A stretch of 28,013 nucleotides of DNA from Chloroflexota bacterium (GTDB lineage: Bacteria; Chloroflexota; Limnocylindria; Limnocylindrales; CSP1-4): positions 1 through 28,013 of the forward strand of contig JAJYNP010000055.1 of NCBI GenBank assembly GCA_021786265.1, read 5' to 3'. The position numbers and the translations under genes were made by a program. Positions 21,902 through 28,013 of this stretch are shown here, piece after piece; position 1 is the first letter of the stretch, and each line of letters opens with the position of its first letter. The notes under the pieces were generated by a model. That model was not told the DNA's origin and did no database searches. It was given only the letters and a program-made list of their open reading frames with translations.

Positions 21902-21930
21902 AGCGTACGCACCCGGAATCGGGATGTCAA
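21902..21930 (-). promoter_or_regulatory. groESL promoter, sigma-70 type
   Basis: On the minus strand a perfect -35 TTGACA (21925-21930) is followed after exactly 17 nt by TACGCT (21902-21907), matching TATAAT at 4 of 6. Transcription would start within the CIRCE element. This is the only promoter in the window with a consensus -35. Confidence 0.85.
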
Positions 21931-21977
21931 GACCGCGGTGTCCGCGCTGTGTCCGCGCGTGACCGCGGTGTCCGCGC
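21931..21977. repeat. 17-nt direct repeat upstream of groES promoter
   Basis: GACCGCGGTGTCCGCGC occurs at 21931-21947 and 21961-21977 (period 30), with GTGTCCGCGC again in the spacer. The first copy begins immediately next to the -35 hexamer. Confidence 0.85.
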
Positions 21978-22174
21978 GTGGCTCGCGGCCGGTACCGGCT
22001 CCCAACCTGCTCCCGGCCGCACCACACGCGGCGACAGTGGCGCAGACGTGGCGGAACCAGGCGGGCCTGGGCCCCGATCGCGGGCGGGTCCGTCCGGCGG
22101 GCGCGGACACGACGCTCGGCCCATGCGGAGCGGCCGCGCCGGGGCGCACGATGGCGGCGCCGAGGAGGTCGCCG

Positions 22175-22597
22175 ATGCCCGTCACGCCGTTCCATCCCGC
22201 CGATCCCGATCCGTCCCGACGGTGGGCCGCCCGGGTCGCCCTGCCGCTTACGGGCGTGGTGGCGGGGACCGTGGCCGGCTTCGCCATCGCCGCGCTCGTG
22301 CGCCGTCCAGGTCCCTCCGGGCACGCGCCGCTGGAACTGGCGCCCGATGACAGCACGATCGAATTCGACAAGGGCGGCGTGTGGGTGGCTCGGCTGCCGG
22401 GCGCGGGCGACGAGCGGGGCGCCGATGTCGACGATGTCATGGGCGAGATCGCCGGTGGCCTGCCGGTGACGGGGATCCGTCCGACGTTCGAGGTCGACGC
22501 CGAGCTGGCGCGGGAGATCGAGGCACCCCTGAGCGGTACCGGACGCGACGAGAGCGGACGGATAGAGGCCGCACGCGAGGCCGGCGCCGTCCGCTGA
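22175..22597 (+). CDS. Membrane-anchored hypothetical protein
   Basis: The product is 140 aa. ATG 22175 is chosen over an in-frame ATG at 22151 because AGGAGGT lies 5 nt before it. After a short polar lead there is one hydrophobic segment at about 21-42 (VALPLTGVVAGTVAGFAIAALV). A polar, acidic domain of about 95 residues follows, containing STIEFDKGGVWVARLPG and VTGIRPTFEVDAELAREIEA. A single-pass protein with the C-terminal part on one side of the membrane is likely. I recognise no family. It is divergent from groESL, and its end lies 26 nt from the convergent small membrane protein gene. Confidence 0.65.
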   Translation: MPVTPFHPADPDPSRRWAARVALPLTGVVAGTVAGFAIAALVRRPGPSGHAPLELAPDDSTIEFDKGGVWVARLPGAGDERGADVDDVMGEIAGGLPVTGIRPTFEVDAELAREIEAPLSGTGRDESGRIEAAREAGAVR

Positions 22598-22623
22598 GAC
22601 CCTGTTCCCGCGCGATCGGCCCG

Positions 22624-22905
22624 TCAGCGCGCCGCGCGCACGAGCCCGACGGCCACGACCACACTGAGCACGAGCACGCCCATGATCACCGCGGACTCGG
22701 TGCCCGTGGAACTCATGGCGACCGCGGCCAGGCCGGTGAGCGCGAGGATCCCGAGCAGCACCAGCGAGATCACCTGGCGCCACCTGGCGCCGGACCAGCC
22801 GGCCGGACCTGCCGGCCGACCGGCCCCGCCGGGCGATCGCTGCCCGTCGCGCGCGTGCTGAATCGGACGATCCGGGCGCTTCGCGGGCCCCCGACGGACG
22901 TTCAT
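22624..22905 (-). CDS. Small two-helix membrane protein, end of metG-tatD operon
   Basis: The product is 93 aa. About 42 residues of Arg/Pro/Gly-rich, strongly basic sequence lead into two hydrophobic segments (about 46-65 QVISLVLLGILALTGLAAVA and 72-90 AVIMGVLVLSVVVAVGLV). Its ATG overlaps the tatD stop by 4 nt (ATGA) and GGAGG lies about 9 nt upstream, so it is translationally coupled to tatD. The positive N-terminus suggests it faces the cytoplasm. I recognise no family; it may be a lineage-specific small protein. Confidence 0.7.
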   Translation of the reverse strand: MNVRRGPAKRPDRPIQHARDGQRSPGGAGRPAGPAGWSGARWRQVISLVLLGILALTGLAAVAMSSTGTESAVIMGVLVLSVVVAVGLVRAAR

Positions 22906-23789
22906 CGCGACATCCCTCCGGTTCTCCCCTGAAAGACGGCGTCGTAAGCGCCGACCAGCTTCTCTCCCAGCCGGGCCGCGTCGTCGCCCCGCCGCTCGGC
23001 GACCCAGGCAGCCGTCACGCGCACCCACCCGGGTTCGTTGCGCCGCCGAGGCGCGCCCGGAGGTGGAAGGTACGGCGAATCCGTCTCGACCAGCAGGCGG
23101 TCGTCGGGAACGAGCCGCGCGACCAGGGCCGACGCCTCCTCGCCACGGCGGAACACGAGGCCCGAGAAGCTGATCGCCAGGCCGAGCTCGAGCGCGGCCT
23201 CCGCGTAGTCGACCGGGCCCGAGAACGAGTGCAGGATCGCGGGCGGGCGGCCGCAGAGCGCGGCCGCCCAGGATGGGTCCCCCACGCCGACGTCCCGCAG
23301 CTCCGCCAGCAGCTCGTCCTGCGCGTCGCGCCGGCCGGCGGCAGATCGGCAGTGCAGGATCACCGGCTTGCCCGTGGCGCGGCCGAGCGCGAGGTGCCGG
23401 CGCAGACTCGCCAGCTGCGCCTCGCGCGGCGAGAACGCGCGGTCGTAGTCGAGCCCGGTCTCGCCGATGGCGAGGACGCTCGGGTCCGCCGCGAGCGCCC
23501 GCACTTCGGACCAGGTCGCGTCGTCCACGCTCGACGCCACGTGCGGGTGAATCCCCACCGCGGCGTCGAGGCGCAGCGGGATCGGCGAGAGCCCGCCGTT
23601 TGGGACAGTGCCCGGCGATCCGCCCGCCAGGGCCACCGCGTCGCGCGACGACTCGAGGTCCCAACCCGGCACGAGGAGCCGCTCGACGCCGGCCAGCGCC
23701 GCGGCAGCCAGCACCTCGGCGAGGTCACCGGCGAACGGCTGGGCCTGGACGTGGCCGTGCGAGTCGACGAGGCGCACCGGGTCGGGCAC
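22902..23789 (-). CDS. tatD: TatD-family metal-dependent DNase/hydrolase
   Basis: The product is 295 aa. The TatD amidohydrolase-like TIM barrel is complete: metal ligands in D9-SHGH13, GIHPH, GETGLDYDRAFS, ILHCRSA, LHSFSG and VETDSPYLPPPG. The family includes 3'-5' DNases, and homologues next to metG are frequent in bacteria. The GTG at 23789 begins 13 nt after the metG stop; the frame stays open inside metG but without homology, so the GTG is the best start though its ribosome site is weak. There is a TatD-typical SPY motif near the C-terminus. A somewhat divergent stretch (about 55-75, GGSPGTVPNGGLSPIPLRL) is inserted before the GIHPH strand. Confidence 0.93.
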   Translation of the reverse strand: MPDPVRLVDSHGHVQAQPFAGDLAEVLAAAALAGVERLLVPGWDLESSRDAVALAGGSPGTVPNGGLSPIPLRLDAAVGIHPHVASSVDDATWSEVRALAADPSVLAIGETGLDYDRAFSPREAQLASLRRHLALGRATGKPVILHCRSAAGRRDAQDELLAELRDVGVGDPSWAAALCGRPPAILHSFSGPVDYAEAALELGLAISFSGLVFRRGEEASALVARLVPDDRLLVETDSPYLPPPGAPRRRNEPGWVRVTAAWVAERRGDDAARLGEKLVGAYDAVFQGRTGGMSR

Positions 23790-23802
23790 GGCCGGCGCGG
23801 AC

Positions 23803-25470
23803 TCAGGCCTGGGCCGGGCTCGCCGGCTCACTCCGGCTCGCGAGCTGGGCCTCGGTCTCCAGCCGGGGGAACAGCGGAGCCGGCACGCCGATGCGGCCGC
23901 CCGTCGGGCCGCTCCCCCAGCGCAGGAGATCGCCCAGGGGCGGACCGCCGTTGCCGTCGGGCGCGTAAGGATACGGCACCCCGAGCTGATCCGCCAGGCG
24001 CGGGGCGACGTTCGGGAGGAATGGCGCGGCGGCGAATCCGACGAGCCGGCATGCCTCCAGCAGATCGCCGAGGACGCCATGCAGCCTGGCCCTCGCCGCC
24101 TCGTCGCCATCCCGGGCCGCCTTTGCCAGGACCCAGGGTTGCTCGGCGTCGACGAACCGGTTGGCCGCCCCCACGAAGTCCCAGAGTGCGGCCAGGGCAT
24201 CGTGCATGAGGTAGCCGGAAAGCTTCGCCTCGTGCGCTGCGCGCGCCTCGCGCCACGCGACCGCGAGCTGCGCCTGGTCCGGGGGGCGGGGCACCGGCCG
24301 CTCGCCGCCGAGGTAGCGCGCCGTCATCGAGAGGCTGCGGTTGACGAGGTTGCCGAAGTCGTTCGCCAGATCCGCGTTGTAGCGGCGAACGAAGGAATCC
24401 CACGACACGTCGCTGTCGCGGTCGAACGCGACCTCCCGCAGGAGCACGTAGCGCGCGCCGTCCGTGCCGAGGGCCGCTACGACGTCGGTCGGGTCGAGGA
24501 AGTTGCCCCGGCTCTTGCTCATCCGCTCGCCCTGCACCAGGAGCCAGCCGTGGACCCAGACCTCGCGCGGCAGCGGCAGCCCGGCGCTCATCAGCATCGC
24601 GGGCCACATGATCGTGTGCAGCCGGTTGATGTCCTTGCCGATGATGTGCAGGTCGGCCGGCCACCAGCCCGCGAACCGGTCCGGGTCGTCGGGGAAGCCC
24701 ACGCCGGTCACGTAGTTCGTGAGCGCATCGAACCAGACGTAGACGGTGCCGGCGTCCGGGTTCCACGAGCCGTCCGGGAGCTTCGAGGACGAGCCGTCCG
24801 GCATGATCGGGAACGGGATCCCCCAGGGCGCCTTCTCGCGGCTGACCGAGAAGTCCTCCAGCCCCTGGCGGATGAACCCCAGCATCTCGTTCTTCCGGTA
24901 CTCCGGCTGCACCCAGCCGGGATGGTCGGCGTAGTAGTGTTCGAGCCGCTCCTGGTACGCGGACAGCCGGAAGAACCAGTTGCGCTCGGTGAGCCACTGC
25001 AGCTCGACCCCGGGATGGTTCGGGCAGTGCACCCCGCTCGCATCCTCGACCAGGTCGCTGGGCGCGCGAAAGCCCTCGTTCGGGCAGTACCAGCCCTCGT
25101 ACGTGCCCTGGTACAGGTCGCCGTTCGCGTACGCCCGGCGGATCATCTCGTGCACCGCGCGCACATGGTCGGCATCCGTCGTGCGGATGAAGCGATCGGG
25201 GGCGATCCCGAGCGCGCGCTCGGCGGCGGTGAACAGCTCGACCATCTCATCAACGAACGCCTTCGGGGTCTTGCCGAGCCTGGCGGCGGTGGTCGCGATG
25301 TTCACCGAGTACTCGTCGGTCCCGGTCAGGAAGAACGTCTCGTCGCCCTGCATGCGGTGCCAGCGCGCGACGGCGTCCGCGCCCACGACCTCGTAAAGAG
25401 TGTGGAGCCCGGGCCGGCTGTTGGCGTAGGCGATTGCGGTGGTCAGGTAGAAGCGGTGTCGGTCGGCCAT
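23803..25470 (-). CDS. metG: Methionyl-tRNA synthetase
   Basis: The product is 555 aa and lacks a C-terminal EMAP-like domain, so it is of the short type. It charges tRNA(Met). The start MADRHRFYLTTAIAYANSRP and FLTGTDEYSVNIA are class I MetRS-like, and the second signature GERMSKSRGN (315-324, KMSKS loop as RMSKS) is intact. The first signature is unusual: PGLHT at 20-24 stands where P-HIGH is expected. The zinc knuckle is C129-PNE and C149-PNH, with Glu in place of one Cys. ATG 25470 has no ribosome site but TACCAT 8 nt upstream, suggesting a leaderless mRNA; an upstream ATG at 25554 adds only Arg/Pro-rich residues. It heads the metG-tatD-small protein operon. Confidence 0.93.
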   Translation of the reverse strand: MADRHRFYLTTAIAYANSRPGLHTLYEVVGADAVARWHRMQGDETFFLTGTDEYSVNIATTAARLGKTPKAFVDEMVELFTAAERALGIAPDRFIRTTDADHVRAVHEMIRRAYANGDLYQGTYEGWYCPNEGFRAPSDLVEDASGVHCPNHPGVELQWLTERNWFFRLSAYQERLEHYYADHPGWVQPEYRKNEMLGFIRQGLEDFSVSREKAPWGIPFPIMPDGSSSKLPDGSWNPDAGTVYVWFDALTNYVTGVGFPDDPDRFAGWWPADLHIIGKDINRLHTIMWPAMLMSAGLPLPREVWVHGWLLVQGERMSKSRGNFLDPTDVVAALGTDGARYVLLREVAFDRDSDVSWDSFVRRYNADLANDFGNLVNRSLSMTARYLGGERPVPRPPDQAQLAVAWREARAAHEAKLSGYLMHDALAALWDFVGAANRFVDAEQPWVLAKAARDGDEAARARLHGVLGDLLEACRLVGFAAAPFLPNVAPRLADQLGVPYPYAPDGNGGPPLGDLLRWGSGPTGGRIGVPAPLFPRLETEAQLASRSEPASPAQA

Positions 25471-25478
25471 TGGCGGCG

Positions 25479-25484
25479 ATGGTA
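25479..25484 (-). promoter_or_regulatory. TANNAT -10 element for leaderless metG
   Basis: On the minus strand TACCAT ends 8 nt before the metG ATG, flanked by GCTACCATCGC. Its spacing and sequence match those of ligA. No -35 is visible in the GC-rich upstream sequence. Confidence 0.5.
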
Positions 25485-25648
25485 GCAGGCGCGAACGGCA
25501 CGGCCGGGGCCGGGCGGCGGCCCGGGGCCGCGCGATGGCAAGGAGCCGGCTCACGACCCGAGCCGGCGCGATGGTCGGGGCCAGCGCCGACGCCCTCGCG
25601 GCCGGGCGGGATGCGCCGGCCGAGCTGGAGCCGGCCCAGCTGATAGAG

Positions 25649-25678
25649 CAGGACCCGCGGAGGGTGCCGCGGGTCCTG
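25649..25678 (-). terminator. Stem-loop downstream of the acidic helical protein gene
   Basis: A perfect 12-bp stem (CAGGACCCGCGG at 25649-25660 with its complement at 25667-25678) closes a 6-nt loop, about 70 nt beyond the stop at 25747. The minus-strand flank (TGCTCTATCAG) has only scattered T. It probably ends the upstream transcript before metG. The rest of 25471-25746 shows only GC-rich sequence. Confidence 0.6.
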
Positions 25679-25746
25679 GCTGCTCGTCGGATCGATGGTG
25701 TGGTGGGATCGCTGCCGGCGCTCCGACGCCGCCGGTACCCGGGACG

Positions 25747-26280
25747 TCAGGCGCCGGGGTTGGCGTCGGTGTCCGGCTGATCGGCGGCCGTCTCTCCGGG
25801 GGCGGCCTGCTCGGCCTGCTGACGGCGCAGTTCGGCCGCGTACTCCTTGCTCCTGGTGGCGACTTTGTGCCCGACCTCCGTGGTCACGTTGGCGGCCTTC
25901 TGGAGCGCCGGGCCGGCGTTCTCCGCGGCGACCGCGGCGAGTTCGGCCGCCTTCGCCGCGACCTCGCGGAGCACAGGGCCGGCATGCTCGGCGACGCTGT
26001 CGATCATCCCCTGCAGCTGACCGACCCAGTCGCGCGCGCTCTCGTCGTGGACGCGCCATCCGCCGGTCTCCCAGTTCGCGCCGGGCGCGCCGCTCCCGTT
26101 GCCGCCCGGCCCGGTTCCGGCCGCTCCCTCGGCTGGCTCGAAACCCGCGGACGGCTCTCCCGTCGTCGACTCGGTGTCCTCCTGACTCTCGGACGCCTCC
26201 GGCTGCTGCCCCGCCGTCGGTCCCATCTCGGGGGGGGATTCCCCCTTGCTCGTCGTGTCTGGGTTCGGGCTCTCGTCCAT
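25747..26280 (-). CDS. Acidic, partly disordered helical protein of unknown function
   Basis: The product is 177 aa. Residues 1-65 are rich in Glu, Ser, Pro, Thr and Gly and look disordered. After a Trp-containing stretch (NWETGGWRVHDESARDWVGQ, about 69-88) comes an Ala/Glu-rich region (about 89-155) with VLREVAAKAAELAAVAAENAG, which should form long amphipathic helices resembling apolipoprotein- or LEA-like proteins. The tail is acidic. There is no signal peptide or membrane segment. The ATG has GGGGGAG 3 nt upstream. It stands alone between purH and metG, with a stem-loop after it. I do not recognise a named family; a stress-protective or DNA/cell-envelope-associated role would be a guess. 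Confidence 0.75.
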   Translation of the reverse strand: MDESPNPDTTSKGESPPEMGPTAGQQPEASESQEDTESTTGEPSAGFEPAEGAAGTGPGGNGSGAPGANWETGGWRVHDESARDWVGQLQGMIDSVAEHAGPVLREVAAKAAELAAVAAENAGPALQKAANVTTEVGHKVATRSKEYAAELRRQQAEQAAPGETAADQPDTDANPGA

Positions 26281-26302
26281 GTGCTCCCCCTTCGGGGTTG
26301 CG

Positions 26303-26340
26303 GTGCCCGCGCGGGCACGTACCGTTGCGGTTGCAGTGTA
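26303..26340 (-). promoter_or_regulatory. Leader region of the acidic protein gene: weak -10 and palindrome
   Basis: On the minus strand TACACT (26335-26340) is a possible -10 about 55 nt before the ATG. Between them lies the perfect 16-nt palindrome GTGCCCGCGCGGGCAC (26303-26318), which would form a hairpin in the leader. Both are modest signals. Confidence 0.3.
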
Positions 26341-26397
26341 CCGCGGCGCGCCCCGGCCACCTCAAGTGCCGGCCGGCAGATCGCGGGCCCTGTGCCC

Positions 26398-27999
26398 TCA
26401 GTGCCGGAAGTGGCGGACCCCCGTGAGCAGCATCGAGACGTCCGCGGATTCCGCGGCCGCGATCACCTCGTCGTCGCGGACCGAGCCGCCGGGCTGCACG
26501 AACGCCGCGACGCCGGCATCCGCGCACGCCAGCATGGCGTCCGGGAACGGGTAGAACGCGTCGGAGGCGCAGACGGCGCCTGGCGCTCGCTCCGGCCCTG
26601 CCTTCTGGACGGCGAGCCGCGCGCTGTCGACCCGGCTCATCTGCCCGGCGCCGAGCCCGACCAGCGTGGCGTCCCGCACCAGGACGATCGCGTTCGATTT
26701 GACGTGGCGGGCGAGCCGCCAGGCCAGGTCGAGATCCCGCCGCTCCCGCTCGTCGGGAGCCCGCGACGTCACCTGGCGCCAGGTCGCCGGGTCATCCGGA
26801 CGGACGTCCGACTCGGTCGCCAGCATCGCCCCGCCGGCGCTCCGGTACTCGACGACCGGGTCGCCGGCCGGACCGCCGAGGCACGGATCCACCACCACGC
26901 GGAGGGCGGGACGGCGCGCCAGCACCGTCCCGGCCCCTGGCTCCACGGAGGGGGCGACCACGACTTCGAGGAACAGCGAGACGAGCCGCTCCGCCAGCTC
27001 GGCGTCGATCGGCCCGGTGACCGCCACCACGCCGCCGAATGCGCTCACCGGGTCGCCCGAGAGGGCACGTTCCCAGGCCGTGACCATGTCGCCGGCCTCG
27101 GCGGCGCCGCATGGGTTGGTGTGCTTGACGATCGCGCAGGCGGGCCCCCGGAGATCGCGCGCGATCGCGGCGGCGGCCGAAGCGTCGAGCAGGTTGTTGT
27201 AGCTGAGCGCCTTGCCCTGGCGGAGATCCACCCCGCGGGCGAAGGGCCCGGCCGCCTGCGGGGCGTCCCGCAGGCGATAGACGGCCGCCTGCTGGTGCGG
27301 GTTCTCGCCGTATCGCAACGCCTGGACGCGATCGAGCTCGAGCGAGAGGTGCGCGGGGAACGGCCCCGGCTGCTCGATCCCGAGCCGGCCCGGCAGCTCG
27401 GCCGCGATCCGCGCGTCGTAGTCGGCCGTGTGGCGAAACGCCGCCGCCGCCAGTCGCCGGCGGGTGGCCTCGCCCAGGCGCCCCTCGGCGCGCAGCTCGG
27501 CGAGCACCGATGGGTACGCCGCCGGGTCCGTGACGATCGCGACCGACGCGTGGTTCTTCGCCGCCGCACGGACCAGCGTGGGACCGCCGATGTCGATCTC
27601 CTCGACCAGCTCGTCGAGCGCGATCCCGGGCCGCTCCGCCGCCGCGGCGAACGGGTAGAGGTTGACCACCACGAGCTCGAACGGGTCGATCCCCTCGGCC
27701 GCGAGCTGCGCGGCGTGGTCGGGACGGCGGAGGTCGGCGAGCACGCCCGCCTCGATCCGCGGGTGGAGGGTCTTCACGCGCCCGTCGAGCATCTCCGGGA
27801 ACCCGGTGACCGCCGCGACGTCGGTGACCTCGAGACCGGCCGCCCGCAGCGCCCGCGCAGTGCCGCCGGTCGAGACCAGCTCGAAGCCGAGCGAGGCGAG
27901 TCCGTGTGCAAGCTCGGTGAGCCGATCCTTGTCGGACACCGACAGCAGCGCCCGCCGCGGCCGGGGGAGCGCGGCCGCCCGCGCCGGATCGACCGACAC
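26398..27999 (-). CDS. purH: Bifunctional AICAR formyltransferase / IMP cyclohydrolase
   Basis: The product is 533 aa from the GTG at 27999, near the family norm of about 520-530. It catalyses the last two steps of de novo IMP synthesis. The N-terminal MGS-like cyclohydrolase domain shows RALLSVSDKDRL, LVSTGGTARAL and DGRVKTLHPR. The formyltransferase domain shows RYGENPHQQAAVY, the K292-H293 pair in VKHTNPCGAAEA, GLGAGQMSRVDS, ASDAFYPFPD and a canonical end with GGSVRDDEVIAAA. The frame stays open through the last 14 nt of the window, so the true start could lie just outside; the 15-20 residues before RALLSVSDK are not conserved. It is 117 nt upstream of the acidic protein gene, on the same strand. 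Confidence 0.95.
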   Translation of the reverse strand: MSVDPARAAALPRPRRALLSVSDKDRLTELAHGLASLGFELVSTGGTARALRAAGLEVTDVAAVTGFPEMLDGRVKTLHPRIEAGVLADLRRPDHAAQLAAEGIDPFELVVVNLYPFAAAAERPGIALDELVEEIDIGGPTLVRAAAKNHASVAIVTDPAAYPSVLAELRAEGRLGEATRRRLAAAAFRHTADYDARIAAELPGRLGIEQPGPFPAHLSLELDRVQALRYGENPHQQAAVYRLRDAPQAAGPFARGVDLRQGKALSYNNLLDASAAAAIARDLRGPACAIVKHTNPCGAAEAGDMVTAWERALSGDPVSAFGGVVAVTGPIDAELAERLVSLFLEVVVAPSVEPGAGTVLARRPALRVVVDPCLGGPAGDPVVEYRSAGGAMLATESDVRPDDPATWRQVTSRAPDERERRDLDLAWRLARHVKSNAIVLVRDATLVGLGAGQMSRVDSARLAVQKAGPERAPGAVCASDAFYPFPDAMLACADAGVAAFVQPGGSVRDDEVIAAAESADVSMLLTGVRHFRH

Positions 28000-28013
28000 C
28001 CGCCCGTCGAGTT

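Noticed and set aside
25636..25680. tRNA-like D-arm sequence (AGCTGATAGAGCA) next to a stem
   Set aside because: No T-loop GGTTCGAATCC-like sequence, acceptor stem or anticodon arm can be built around it; the stem is better read as a terminator hairpin.
26229..26246. G-rich/C-rich run as a regulatory G-quadruplex
   Set aside because: It is a single G run facing a C run inside coding sequence; four separated G tracts are not present.

Overview
This is a chromosomal segment from a very GC-rich bacterium, and almost every gene is housekeeping or ordinary transport. The protein sequences (for example a GroEL beginning [13 protein letters not shown], groESL under a CIRCE element, and a bacterial serpin) fit best with Chloroflexota, perhaps an uncultured soil or freshwater class. 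This placement is inferred from sequence impressions, not from a tree; a high-GC actinobacterium is the main alternative. No phage, insertion sequence, tRNA, rRNA or CRISPR array was seen.

Layout. 1-134 holds the start of a leftward lipoprotein gene. 135-999 is a long non-coding stretch with a 15-nt tandem repeat and a promoter. 1000-5904 is a four-gene ABC uptake operon of the BMP/PnrA nucleoside type: lipoprotein, double ATPase, two permeases. A CoA-binding-domain gene follows (5915-6406). 6803-11771 is a leftward operon read gatC, gatA, a PLP aminotransferase, gatB and a small membrane protein; its gat genes encode the Glu-tRNA(Gln)/Asp-tRNA(Asn) amidotransferase. A lipoprotein serpin (11912-13207) converges on ligA (13280-15430). 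A DinB/ClbS-like gene converges on pcrA/uvrD (16213-18954). 18955-19740 is a 785-nt island of four unrelated short tandem repeat families. groES-groEL (19741-21756) is preceded by a textbook promoter plus CIRCE. A small membrane-anchored protein gene (22175-22597) then faces a leftward metG-tatD-small membrane protein operon (22624-25470). Finally come an unknown acidic helical protein (25747-26280) and purH (26398-27999), whose frame is still open at the right edge.

The most interesting pattern is regulatory. Five genes or operons (CoA-binding protein, gatC, ligA, uvrD, metG) lack a Shine-Dalgarno sequence but have a TANNAT -10-like hexamer 6-8 nt before the start codon, as expected for leaderless mRNAs. 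Several other genes (lipoproteins, groES/groEL, the unknown genes) have strong AGGAGG-type sites. Short tandem repeats, different at each locus, sit directly upstream of several of these promoters. The strangest is a degenerate array with an exact 40-nt period at 19341-19540.
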